NCBI GenBank assembly: GCA_032207245.1
Contig: CM063504.1
Coordinates: 17,881,951-17,945,950, forward strand
Source: Pardosa pseudoannulata
Lineage: Eukaryota; Arthropoda; Arachnida; Araneae; Lycosidae
Length of the DNA stretch: 64,000 bases
Reading direction: 5' to 3'
Shown: positions 1-10,149 of the stretch, piece after piece
How the letters are laid out: each line of letters opens with the position of its first letter
Position numbering within the stretch: position 1 is the first letter of the stretch
Made by a program: the position numbers and the translations under genes
The notes under the pieces: model-generated
What the model was told of the DNA's origin: nothing
What the model saw: the letters and a program-made list of their open reading frames with translations, nothing else
Database searches by the model: none

Positions 1-316
1 CAAAATGCAAGTGCCAACAGAAATATGCAGTGAGAACGTTCCGATTCTCACACCTGCGGAGGTATCTGCGAGAGACAAACTTAAAAGTCTTGGCATCAGT
101 GAGGAGATGGTTGAGGAAGCCAGGACCAAAGGGTCTAGAAGCAGTGTCATGGGAACTTACAGGATAGTTTTGCATAGGTTTTTATCAGAATCTACCCCTA
201 TAGTCTACGAAGATATGCTAACATCTAATGCTTCTCAGTTCCTAAAAGTTGAAGAGAGTCCGAAAAAAGTTAAAGTGGTTAAAAATAAGAAATCGAAAAT
301 GTGTACTATTTTGTAA
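1..316 (+). CDS. NIM1K: NIM1-like AMPK-related serine/threonine kinase, terminal exon (partial)
   Basis: This is the C-terminal about 104 residues of a protein that begins left of the window; the reading frame is open to base 1, so the ATG at 5 is probably internal. The segment LGISEEMVEEA followed by SRSSVMGTYRIVLHR resembles the region after the kinase domain of NIM1-type AMPK-related kinases, where a UBA-like helix is followed by a Y-R-I-x-L-H-R motif. The kinase catalytic domain itself is not in the window. The protein ends in a lysine-rich stretch and then C-T-I-L, which has the form of a CaaX prenylation box; from memory the vertebrate NIM1 tail ends similarly (C-S-I-L). Family assignment rests on this tail only. 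An uncharacterised arthropod AMPK-related kinase is the main alternative. Confidence 0.6.
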   Translation, partial: KMQVPTEICSENVPILTPAEVSARDKLKSLGISEEMVEEARTKGSRSSVMGTYRIVLHRFLSESTPIVYEDMLTSNASQFLKVEESPKKVKVVKNKKSKMCTIL

Positions 317-335
317 ATTTGTATAGTGACATTTC

Positions 336-341
336 AATAAA
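336..341 (+). promoter_or_regulatory. Poly(A) signal AATAAA of the NIM1-like gene
   Basis: A canonical AATAAA begins 20 bp after the TAA stop at 314-316. A GT-rich stretch follows at about 355-369, as expected for a downstream element. This implies a very short 3' UTR of roughly 40-50 nt. Confidence 0.6.
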
Positions 342-832
342 TATGTATTTATATATGTATGTGTGGTTGGAATTCATTGTTTGTTACTGATTTGTAAGCG
401 ATTCATTTAGTATCAGCTTCAGTTTCATGAATTGCCAAAGCCAGCAGCGCAGAACGAACGAGGGGTAACCCCTCATAAGATCTTGTATATATGTGTATTA
501 TATATGTAAATATTCCTGCATTAATTTTGAGATATGAGTTGAAGAGAGAAAAACTTCCTCAATGGAAAATTTCTAGCTTTACCCCTGGTTAAAGCTAATA
601 TAAAAAATCCAAGACTGGACCAAGTGGAGATATAACTAGCAACTTAAATCATTCTAAAATAAGCATTTATTTCCTATCGTGAGATCTTTCATATTAATCA
701 GTGATGTGATGTATAATTGCTTAAGCTGCATTGAACACAAAATTAGAGCCGAGTTAACTGAGCTATCTCGTAACCAAAGGGCAGAAAGCTCGAGCAGGCC
801 AAAGATCAGGCTTGCTCCTTAATGGTAAATGG

Positions 833-1767
833 TGTAACGTATCCCTGTTTTAAGTGACACAAGGAAGAATCAAGTGTATCTTGATTAATGAATTTATTTA
901 CACCTCTGCTGTATACATCATTTCACAAATACACAAAAAAAAAACAATTTCCGATCACAGGTAGATGATTAGATACACGTAGGCCTGAGTAGAGACGTGC
1001 AATAACTGAGATCAGACTCTGCCGAAATATTGGTGATCCAACGGAAGAAACAATTCGGTAACTCTCGCGAAAGTTTACTGAAGTAATTGTAGAATATCAA
1101 AGCACAGTTTGAGTTCCGAAGGAAAATATGCAAACAATCTTGAAGAGGATTATATTAGAAAAGGAAACCCAATTCACAGGGTATCGTTTCAATCTCAGCA
1201 AGAGATATATCCCAAGACGGGATTCCGCTAAATAAAACTCTCCGATGGAGAGACTGGTCGAGGCGACCTCCGAGTTAGCCGATGCTCTTTAAAGAAAAGA
1301 TCCCAAGGTGGGATTATAGCAAAAAACTCTCCGATAGAGAGACTGGTCAAGGTGACCTCTGAATTAGCTGGTTGCTAGCTAACTCTTCGTTAAAAAACAA
1401 ATTTTCTCTCGTCTCTTTCTAGGGGAGGGGCCTAAGAGAGGAGCCTCACCCACAATTTCATTATTGGATCATCTAGCGATGACCTCATCTTCGAACAGCT
1501 GGATTGGTGTGGGTTAAACAATCATCGGCCGCAAACCTAGGGGTCCCTGGAATTCTTAACTGCTAGATCCAAGTCGCGGCAATTCCTTTATCTTTCCGAT
1601 GGTCATATTTCTGGCTGTCAGTGAAGGTGCCGGGTTGTATATTGTTCCTCTACTATAGGGCACAACAGTGTAGACATAGTGGTGCCGGGGAAAACAATCC
1701 TTTTGTATCCTCACAAGCGAAGTCCACCTCTCAAAGCAAAGTTCTTTGATCTCGGCACGCCGTTACA
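833..1767 (-). mobile_element. Solo-LTR-like element with TGTAACG/CGTTACA ends, copy 1
   Basis: A 935-bp block begins TGTAACG and ends CGTTACA, a perfect 7-bp terminal inverted repeat of TG...CA form. It is clearly richer in GC than its surroundings. On the minus strand an AATAAA lies near the end of the element (the + strand reads TTTATT at about 894), as expected for the R-U5 side of an LTR. The flanks, AATGG on the left and ATAGG on the right, could be a decayed 5-bp target duplication. No coding region is visible. The related elements at 12869 and 15266 share the ends and orientation. A Gypsy-type solo LTR is the likeliest identity. Confidence 0.6.
1210..1380. repeat. Tandem duplication of about 91 bp inside LTR-like copy 1
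   Basis: The unit starting TCCCAAGACGGGATT at 1210 recurs at 1301 as TCCCAAGGTGGGATT. Both continue through ACTCTCCGAT, GAGAGACTGGTC and GTGACCTC- or GCGACCTC-type text. The period is 91 bp with roughly 80% identity. Such repeats are common in the U3 part of LTRs. Confidence 0.8.
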
Positions 1768-2027
1768 ATAGGGATCATAAAATAGGTTAGTGGTCAAAAT
1801 ATCCACCAAGTTCTCAAATTATACCTCTGGAGGTAGCAGGCTGAGCATGGAGATCTTCTGTTTGATCCTTGCTCTTAAATTACGAGGTCTCACTCTTAGA
1901 AGTCCAACCTATCGAAGCAACCATCTTTGCATTCGAAGTCTACTAAATAGACACGATCCTAACCAACACTAAAGTTAAAATAAAAAATTTAATGGCATCT
2001 CGTTCGGTGCTGTAGTAATTTCCTTTT

Positions 2028-2413
2028 TTAACCCATTTATGCCGGAGGTTAAAATACTACCATTAATATATGAAATTTACATTTACTCGCTAGAAAAAAA
2101 AATGCTTCAAAAATTATTTCATTCTACAAAAAATATTGCAGACTTTTATTCAAATCACTTGCCACATCCAGACTGGAAAAGTAATCAAATTGATAACTGT
2201 ATTTTCATAATTTATATAATTCAGATGTTGTCTCATAGCGGTTGTCAATATTATTGAATAGAATGGAAGAACAAACATTTCACATGTAATATATCATCCC
2301 AATTTTCACATTAATGGGAAATTCAGTCACATTAATTCCTTTATCAGCAGGTTCCATAATACTCCTACAGGACTACTAGTCCAAAAATGGAATACTAGGC
2401 ATAAATGAGTTAA
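2028..2413. mobile_element. TTAA-flanked MITE (piggyBac-type), 386 bp
   Basis: TTAA at 2028-2031 is followed by CCCATTTATGCC. At the other end GGCATAAATGAG is followed by TTAA at 2410-2413. The 12-bp inverted termini match at 11 of 12 positions, and the flanking TTAA duplication is the hallmark of piggyBac-superfamily insertion. The interior is AT-rich and has no convincing coding capacity, so this is non-autonomous. Confidence 0.7.
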
Positions 2414-3840
2414 TCTATTTACAGTTAATGAAACGTTAATTCATTAAACTCAGATGATACCTCTCAATTCACTAGTTTAATTCTAGAAAATCGATATCCC
2501 GAGCTTAATGGAGTAAAAAGAATTGAATTTTTAATTGCCCCCCGTCAGACTTTTCCCCCAATATTTTAAAAGCTTTGTTCTAAAGCCAAAACTTTTATCA
2601 TTTCATTTAATAATTTAATTAACTAGTTTACTATCTGATTAAATGATCAAAATGCGTATTATTAAGTCATCAAAAAACGAACAACATACAATTTCATTCT
2701 TTTAAAACTATATTTTTCAACATTAAATTTGATAAATGCACCCTATTGGTCTTGGTATTTCTACATCTTTTAGTATCAAATGAAGAAAGAGTAACAAGAA
2801 TGAATGACCTTACCTATTATATCTGCAGTCAATGAATAATTTTAGAGAACTTTTCCCAAGTCGTAAAAACCAACTTATTTCGAAAAATTCCATTAATTTA
2901 TCTTTATAGTAAAGGTAGAATTTAATTTTTAAATATAAATGAACTTGATTTAATAACATAAAAATAGATTTACATAACAATATTGAATAATCATGTTTTA
3001 TCTTAAATGAAAGTGCATATTTATTTTAAAATCACCAGAAGTGATAAAATATATATTTAAGTGTACCAAAGCTTTGAAAATTAATCGAGCACAAAGATGA
3101 AATGCGTATGCATTCTATAAATTTCATTGAAAATAAACTATGTTTGCAAACATAGTTTCATTTTAGATTTGTTTGCATCGTAGATCCGATGAACCGACAG
3201 ATAGTAGAAAAGAAGATAACAGAAAAGTTACTGAACGATAAATAATCAGATATCGATGTTTTCGTTTTCCATTAGCTTGACTCACACAGAATTGTTGTTT
3301 TCGACTAAGCAATTTGTATATGTTATGGATATATCACTTTTTTAATATACTGGTGACATTTGATTTATTTTATTACGCCTCTCTATGAGCTAACTGGTAT
3401 AGGTCAGCTGGTAGGAAGACAAAGACGTCAAAAATATTTCAAAAAATCTATTTTTTAGTTTAATATTGTCGTGTAGTTCTCGTTTATATTTGGGTATTAA
3501 CCTGTGATCAAATGTATAGCGGTATTTATTTTGGTTGCGTTGTGTAAAAATATTTTAGTACTAAATTTAACCACAGGTTCTGAGAAACTGCAGACATAAA
3601 ATATGAAAATAAACTAAAAGCTAAATTAAAAGCATCTGAAACCAGCTTAAAATAAAAAAAAAGTAAATTTATTATAATGATATATATACATCTATGTACA
3701 CACAATCTGATTCTATCTTCATAAAATTTACTTTATCAACACCTTCAAATTAGGTGCCACTCTAAATTAGTTATGAAAATAATTTTTCATCACTTAAGTA
3801 ATTATGTAGATATAAGAGAGAGAACCTAATCTCAATTTCA
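2414..3840. other. AT-rich intergenic sequence
   Basis: No gene or recognisable element was found. A perfect 24-bp palindrome, AAACTATGTTTG followed by its complement, lies at 3135-3158 and is the only clear structure. Confidence 0.5.
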
Positions 3841-3879
3841 AACATATGTGAAAGGGGGTACGTTTGTGAGTTAATATGG

Positions 3880-4345
3880 TGTGCCCGGAACACTGCTGGT
3901 TGAGGGCTAATCAGGATTGGGTATGTATGGATCTTCCGTCGGTCTGGTCAGGGCTTCCTTCTGAGTGTTTGGGGGGCGGCCGTAATATTTGATACAGGAA
4001 CACTTCCCGTCGGACTTGTCTCCTCGACTGAACTCCCGAACACGTTTTCTCTTGTTTAGATTTTTCTTATTTTATTAATTTCATCTTTGTCCCCTCTTCC
4101 TTCTTATTGTCCAATCGGGATAGTTGTAAAAAATTTAACTGGTCTGCATAACCCCGCCTTGAGACCGCCAACGTGGAAAACCTTATCCCTTCTAATTGGA
4201 CACTATCCCTTAGGGACTCATAAATAACTCCACAAAGGTACATTCTTATTTAGTGTCAAGTACGGAGACGGGATTCTAACCTGGGACTGGGATCAGAACC
4301 CCGCCCGAGACTACCGTACAAGACAACAATATCCGTTGAATATAA
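3880..4345. repeat. GC-richer block, unidentified repeat, possibly SINE-related
   Basis: This block stands out in base composition from the AT-rich DNA on both sides. On the minus strand the right end contains GGTTAGAATCCC, which resembles an RNA polymerase III B box, so a tRNA-derived SINE is possible. No clear A box or target duplication was found, and no coding frame is convincing. Confidence 0.3.
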
Positions 4346-5155
4346 TTTTATGGTCCTCTGTCCTTCACAAAAGATGTGATAAGGTCAGATTTAGATCCCG
4401 AGAATTTTACTTCTTGTATGAATGAAGCAATTACATTACTGATCTAAATTGCCTCATCACAAGTATATCAAAACATTAGGGGCTTACATAGATTTTAAAA
4501 ATATATACTTTTTATAGTTTTCTAGCTTGGAAAGTTTACTATTTTATTATTATAATTTAAAAGTATAAATAATACATTAAAAGTGCCATTTAAAGGGACA
4601 ATTTTCTTCTTTTGATGCAGATTTTTTTTCAACGTTATCACTTCCACAAACTTGAAATTTTGCAACATTGTCTATCTAGTTTTGCTTTGTATCTATAAAT
4701 CAAATGTTATTTATATAAGATGATATAATTTTTTGACCTAACTTTAAATATTAGAATACTGTGCGTATTTTATTCAAATGAACTCTCATAGTGTTTATAA
4801 AATTTAATTGTCCTTTACAGTGTTCAATAGAGTATTTTATATCAGCAGTCACCAAATGATGGTCCGTGAAAAATTTTTGAAAGTCCACAGTAAAAAAACA
4901 GATAATTATTTATTGAAAGTGGTAACACAACTAAAAAAAGTTTCATTAAAATTCATATTAAAAAATATAAACTAACAAAACATACAATTAATAAAGCTTT
5001 TTATTATTTTTTTAGTCTTAGGTACTACTGATTAGAGAAATAAATAGTACCTAGGATTGGATTACAAACTACCTCATCGATCTATCTTGTGACTTAAGTC
5101 TCAGCTGTATTTCACTCATATTCGTCGCGATCTCATTTTTGGCTTTCTAAAAAAA

Positions 5156-5362
5156 ATGTTACCCATCACTGAGTGGGAAAGCACTGAGAATTTTAATTCA
5201 GTTTTCAACAACAGTTTTGTGGGAAAAAAACATTTTACAGCAATTAAAACTCCATATCGCTCACGGCAGGAAATAAATGCAACTCTCCGTCTTGCAGTGA
5301 TATCACTGGAGTCAAAACTCTACATACAGATGGTCGATAAGCAAGTACATATATCACACTAA
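5156..5362 (+). pseudogene. hAT transposase C-terminal fragment (ZBED5/FAM200-like)
   Basis: A 68-residue frame ends ...LRLAVISLESKL...VDKQVHISH-stop. This is the shape of the C-terminal dimerisation region of Buster/ZBED5-like hAT transposases, where an L-R-L-x-x-S-x-L-E-P segment is followed by a Lys-Gln and a terminal Ser-His. Everything upstream of this tail (BED finger and catalytic core) is missing. The 3' untranslated part and element end follow directly, to about 5553. A second, inverted copy lies at about 17599-17945. Confidence 0.6.
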
Positions 5363-5553
5363 AAATATGAGAGTGCATAAGTTTTTTTTAATTATAATAT
5401 AACTTTTTTACTTTTAATACGTGCATTTTGTATTAATATAATAAGTTTCTGATTATTATTCTATAAATATATTTACTGCTGTTTTTTTTTATTTTAAATT
5501 CATATAATTGGGGGTCCAGCAAATAAAAAGTATATATGTAGAGGTCCTTGAAG
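5200..5553 (+). mobile_element. hAT element 3' end, copy A
   Basis: The last coding codons, 3' UTR and 3' terminus of a hAT element match the reverse complement of 17599-17945 over about 350 bp. Shared text includes TTTCTGATTATTATTCTATA and CATATAATTG followed by GGTCC. The terminal end is cut or masked by the Tigger-type element beginning at 5557. Confidence 0.7.
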
Positions 5554-5556
5554 TTC

Positions 5557-6198
5557 TGCACTAAAACCTCGGTATAACGACCCCCTGTAAGACCAACATC
5601 ATATGGTCGTTGTAACGAAATGAAAAATAATAAAAAAAAATTAGAAAAGAAATGATGCAACAGTACATACCTAGAGAATTAAATTGTCCTTCAAAATATT
5701 GACGCAAGGCATTGATTGCATTGAAGGCTTCTTTTTCATTCACTTTTTCAAAAGCTTGGACGATTTCTTCTCCGTCGTCGGAATCGCAGATTTCTTCATT
5801 TCCGGTAATACGGGCAATAAAATCGTATTCATTCAAATTTTATCAGCAGCACTGTAAAGTTTTGTCTACGGCAACTAACTCATCAAAAGATAATTGAAGA
5901 TTTAGTTCTCCCCTTTTAGTCACGTCCCCTCCCCTCCTTTAAGCAAACACAAAGAGAGAAGTACAGGTTTCTTGAAGTTGCACCACAGTACAATAATTTT
6001 GAAATAGACCACTCATAGAATAGAGTTCTGCGAGCTAAAATTGGCGATCGTTCTAACGAAAAATAATACTCTTGGGGTCGTTGTACTGATTCAAAATTAA
6101 CATTATTCCTATGGTAAAATAGTTGGGACGGTTTAAGATGGTCGTTTTAACGAAGGGGTCGTTGTATCGTGGGGTCGTTAAAAAGAGGTACTACTGTA
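5557..6198 (-). mobile_element. pogo/Tigger-type DNA transposon relic, 642 bp
   Basis: Imperfect inverted termini of about 26 bp bound the element. The left begins TGCACTAAAACCTCGG and the right, read inward, begins TACAGTAGTACCTC; both then run into AACGACC. Repeated TCGTTGTA- and TCGTTAAA-type motifs lie near both ends. The minus-strand frame within it encodes only the C-terminal end of a Tigger-like transposase. It sits directly against the hAT 3' end, so it is probably a nested insertion. Confidence 0.7.
5561..5836 (-). pseudogene. Tigger/jerky-type transposase C-terminal fragment
   Basis: The minus-strand frame contains DSDDGEEIVQAFEKV and then NAINALRQYFEGQ. An acidic stretch followed by an A-x-x-x-L-x-x-Y-F helix is typical of the tail of Tigger-derived proteins. 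The DDE core and the CENP-B-type DNA-binding domain are absent. The last third of this frame is read-through into AT-rich sequence. Confidence 0.55.
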
Positions 6199-7199
6199 TT
6201 AGATTATCTTGAACCTGTTCAGAATAAGGTTGTATTTCATTTCTCGGTTAAAAGTATTTTAAAATGTTTTTGGGGAGAAAAAACAAATATTTTTTGAGTG
6301 GTATGCAGATATAAAAGACTCCAAGGAAGCAAAAAAATGAAATTATTTTTAAAAGGCAGAGAGAGAAAAGAAGCTTACCCAAATACAATATCATGGAGAA
6401 AATTTTACAAATCCTTTAAAAATTATTAGAAAGAAGTGTTTGAAGTGATTTTTTTTTTTTTCAAAATAACATATTCTATTTTGGTACAGTCTTTTCCAAT
6501 GTTGTTATTACCATATATTTCGAATTTTGCCAGATTATTCAATTAGTTTTTTTTTTACATCTAAGGAACCAAAAATTATTTAGTTAAGCACCAAATAGTA
6601 TTTTTGACATAACTTGAACTATCTCGAAATTATACATATTTTGATAAAAAAAAAGTTTACAATTTTTCAAATTGAACTTTTATGACTTTCCTAAATTTAA
6701 ATCAAGATCATAGGGTTAAATATTGCATTTAGAATAATCATGAACGTTTCCTTATTTGGTTTCTAGTCCAAGTATGTTTAAAAATGTATAGAAATGTACC
6801 TCTGAGAAAAATATTTTATTTTTGAATTAGTATATAAAAAATAATAATCATCTTGAAAAAACTTATTTTCTGCTACAAACTTGAAGTTTGCTTCGTTATT
6901 ATCTGGTTCAAAAATCATGGTGCTATACAAATAATTAAAATACTTATGGCTATGTAAACCATAGCTAAATTTTCTATGTTTTCATTTTTTGAAGGCTTCC
7001 TTGCCCCCTTATAGATTTTCTGTTTTGAATGCCTAATAATTTTAAACTGCATCGTTCCTATTTCTCTGTTGTTATTGTTATTATGTCCAATGTGTAGCCA
7101 CTTCCTTTTAGAACACTAGTCACTACTAAGCAGCAGATATTCATTGGTCATTTTATTATGGTAGCACCACGTTGTTGATCAACATTACTCCCTAAAACA

Positions 7200-7760
7200 A
7201 CACAAAAAAATGTGGATCTTCGTCATTTAGATACAAGAACCAAGCAGAAGACTCCCAGGTTGGCCTGCCACTTTAATGCAGCTTCCACACTAGGGCCAAT
7301 TGTTCACCACTTCCTGATGGTGACCTTGGACGATGGTTTACGGGTTGCATCCACACATTGGACCACTAAATGAGCCGAGAGCGTGGATTCGTCCATAGGG
7401 TCCATCCTGCACCCTTTAGTTGCGCATCTGGCTGCCTTTGATCTTTGGAGAAAAACCACCTCCGAAATCATCATCTCCTAAGGCCATTTTATCGTCTGCC
7501 ACCATCGACCACGATAAGCCATACACCCTCCAGACGAGTAATGGCTTGCAGTGGACCATAGTGTGGAGAGGCCTTAAGAAGTATCATTTGGGAACTTGGA
7601 GAACCACGAACCTAATTTATGCTACCAGCCGCAATTTATGAACATGGTGGATCTTTGGCCGGCCTACAACACTCAGGTTATAAGATCGGTATCTTTATTG
7701 AATGAACTATCGCGGCTTCCCTCATTATTGTTGTAAAATTATTGATGTTGTTGAATATTA
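7200..7760. other. GC-richer non-coding block, unidentified
   Basis: The base composition is noticeably higher in GC than the neighbouring DNA, which suggests an inserted element. Open frames here are short and match no family I recognise. No termini were identified. Confidence 0.3.
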
Positions 7761-8019
7761 CATTTCTCCTTCACGCCGAAATAACCTTTCACCGGTTCTG
7801 TGATGGAACTATATGGTGACAGACACAATTCAGTGTATTCATATGGTATGCTCCAGAATTTTAGAACAGAGGTGAATGTAAATTGACGTCTTATTAATTG
7901 ATTAGCTTAAAGAAATTTTATTTATTTTCTATTCCTTGCTGACTTTGTCAGAAAAATACAAGTTCTCGACATGACACAAAGATAAGAAAAATCAAAAATG
8001 GATTAAAAAAAATGCCTTT

Positions 8020-8345
8020 TTTTATAATGATGCGGGTGATCTCTCCCCCAATTTCGGTTAAAATAATGCCCACTCAACACCACGCATGGCGAGGTCAGTG
8101 GAAAAATCCCGCCAGCGGGGACCCAAGAGGATCGCCAAAACGTAGCGTGAGTACAGCCAATGAATCTTATGGCGCCAAGCAACGCTCAAGCTGGACAAAT
8201 GGTGAAAGACGGGGAGAGCAAAACAGCAACCCACGGATGGTCAGCGAGGAAGATTCAAGGTGACTTGGACATGGACAAGCCCCATTCCATAAAATAAGGG
8301 GTCAGGACACCGGCAATTCCTGGCATTCCCCTTTAAATAGAATGT
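8020..8345. other. GC-rich block, unidentified
   Basis: A stretch with many CpG-containing words and an 83-residue frame of low-complexity polar residues. It does not resemble a known domain and is best read as a decayed mobile element fragment. Confidence 0.3.
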
Positions 8346-8424
8346 GGCTATACCACAATTGTAAATTTATTCAGGTGAATCAACTTGGAAACTGAGTTCA
8401 GTTGCCTAATTTCTAAACAGTACT

Positions 8425-8592
8425 TGAATGGTAGGTCACTGCTTTTCGGTAGCGGAGTTCATGGATTCGAATCCCGTTGCTGATATGGATGTTCACGGCT
8501 GTTGGGAATCGGCTTCAAGAAATAGGTCTTGGTCTCATTAGCCCTCGTGCAGACAAAAAGTAGATCGTAGAACTCCAAACCAAACCATAACA
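8425..8592 (+). mobile_element. tRNA-derived SINE, copy 1
   Basis: The sequence GGTAGGTCACTGC is followed by GGATTCGAATCCC, an excellent RNA polymerase III B box. The 3' module AGCCCTCGTGCAG, then AGTAGATCGTAGAA and CCAAACCAAACC, recurs in the copy at about 10000-10140. A tRNA head with a shared unrelated body is the signature of a SINE. Confidence 0.7.
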
Positions 8593-9087
8593 AATCTAAA
8601 TGGTATAAAAACGGTATAAAGTACCGTTTAGACTTTCTTAAAACCTCGTTTTATACATTGCTAACAACCTAGCCAATTGAAAACAAAATTAGTTAATTTA
8701 GATAGCCCACTGTCACCTTAACACATATATAACTTTAAAAAGAAGGGATAGGCTTTTTAATGAATCCTTTTAAGCTACTGTAACCCATCCTCGTCTCCCA
8801 CACGCAGTTTCTTATTTCTCTGGGAGAATTATTCATGTGTCACTACAGGTCTTTAGGTTAAACACAAAATTTTTCTATTTAAGGAGTGCTGCAAATTTAG
8901 AGACTAACATTCTGGTAACAAAAGTATGTTCTAAAATGCATGTGTAGTCATCAGCGCCATCCTAATACCTTTGGCGCCCGTGAGCTGCTAAAAATAAAGC
9001 GTCCCTCTACTTTGAATCCTAAAATAGGGGAAGTTTGGGTGGGGTGTAAAGTATTCATCATCCATTAAAACAAAATGCTTCCAAATA

Positions 9088-9150
9088 CCATATTTACTCG
9101 TATATAACACTGACTTTAAAAAGAAATAGCACAAAGACTCAATATGCCCG
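9088..9150. repeat. Fragment of the ACCATATWTT...TATAA dispersed repeat
   Basis: ACCATATTTACTCGTATATAA resembles the ends of related copies near 48985, 49870 (inverted), 56797 and 62130 (inverted). Only the terminal region is recognisable here. Confidence 0.4.
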
Positions 9151-9404
9151 TTATATATGGAATAATTTTTAATGCTTTCTGTAATCACCCGATACACGTT
9201 TGAATAAAGACATTATTTATTCAACAAAGAAACTAGAAAAGTAAAAATCTTACTCAACAGAAGTTTTGCAGCATCTAAATTTCGCTCATTTCTTTTGCAC
9301 AAAAATGCTAGCAACATCAATTATTAAATTGAACTTCGAATTTTAAATTTGAAGCACAGTTCCTTCTTTCTATTCACATTGCACTACTTGTAACTTAAGT
9401 ATTG

Positions 9405-9880
9405 TACTACTTAAGAATTGGGTTCCCCTTGACAAATTTGAAGAAAATATTGGCGATATTTACTAAAACATAGAGGTAATCCATCCAAACGTTGTATTTC
9501 TTGCTTTTTCTGGCGACTTTAATTAATGCACAGTGCGCCATCATAATAGAATTATATACTCTTACTTAATTAACGAAAACGACTTGAAAACCGGTCATTT
9601 ATATTTATCGGCAATTAAACCCTTAACAGTTTACAAACGCAACAGCTCCAAATTATTAAAAATCAGCCATAGTGAACTATTAATGGTTTGTTATATCTAA
9701 TTTTTTAAGCATTGTTCACTTTCAATATATAACAAAAGAGTTACAAGGAGATTTGGATGCAAATATCACATAAATTATAAAAAAGATACAGATTGTTTGG
9801 ACACAATGAGATCAGGACAAAATGTTAGAAGACCATACTTGCCGCCAAGTTGTCGGGGGAACCCAGTTCTTTAGTCAAGC
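9405..9880. mobile_element. 470-bp TIR element (MITE), uninterrupted copy
   Basis: The left end reads TACTTAAGAATTGGGTTCCCC and the right end, read inward, GACTAAAGAACTGGGTTCCCC, giving inverted termini of about 30 bp. The interior aligns closely with 10478-10920, including TTTACTAAAACA, GGTAATCCATCCAAAC and TTGGATGCAAATATCA. No coding capacity is evident. It serves as the empty-site reference for the solo LTR in the second copy. Confidence 0.75.
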
Positions 9881-9999
9881 CGTATGACTGTATCACTTTT
9901 CTATCTTACGTGCGGTCACAAAACTCTTATAGAAGGAAAAAAGATCAACAAATACAATTTCTTGTATAACCCATTCCCTTTCCCTTAAAAAAGGCCAAA

Positions 10000-10140
10000 T
10001 AGATGGGACACTGGCTCGTGTGTTCGAATTCCACTGATGTCGTGGATGTTCGTAGCCATTCGGAATCTGTTTTAAGTACAATATCTTTAGCCCTCGTGTA
10101 GCACCACAGTAGATCAGTAGAATGCTTCAAACCAAACCAA
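10000..10140 (+). mobile_element. tRNA-derived SINE, copy 2
   Basis: GTGTTCGAATTCC matches a B box. The downstream text GATGTTCGTAGCCATTCGGAATC and AGCCCTCGTGTAGCACC, then AGTAGATC and CCAAACCAAACC, parallels the SINE at 8425. It abuts the left end of the second TIR-element copy. Confidence 0.65.
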
Positions 10141-10149
10141 GCCTGGGAC

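Larger units (their letters stand above)
4630..6960. repeat. Three diverged copies of an AT-rich repeat
   Basis: Similar text of the form ACAAACTTGAAATTTTGC, then ATTRTCTATCTGGTT-like sequence, occurs near 4648, 6510 and 6870. Each is followed by a comparable AT-rich tail. The copies are diverged and no termini could be set. The spans between them are other AT-rich DNA and the elements listed separately. Confidence 0.35.

Noticed and set aside
8012..8263. 83-residue plus-strand frame
   Set aside because: Polar low-complexity composition with no domain. The block looks like a decayed element.
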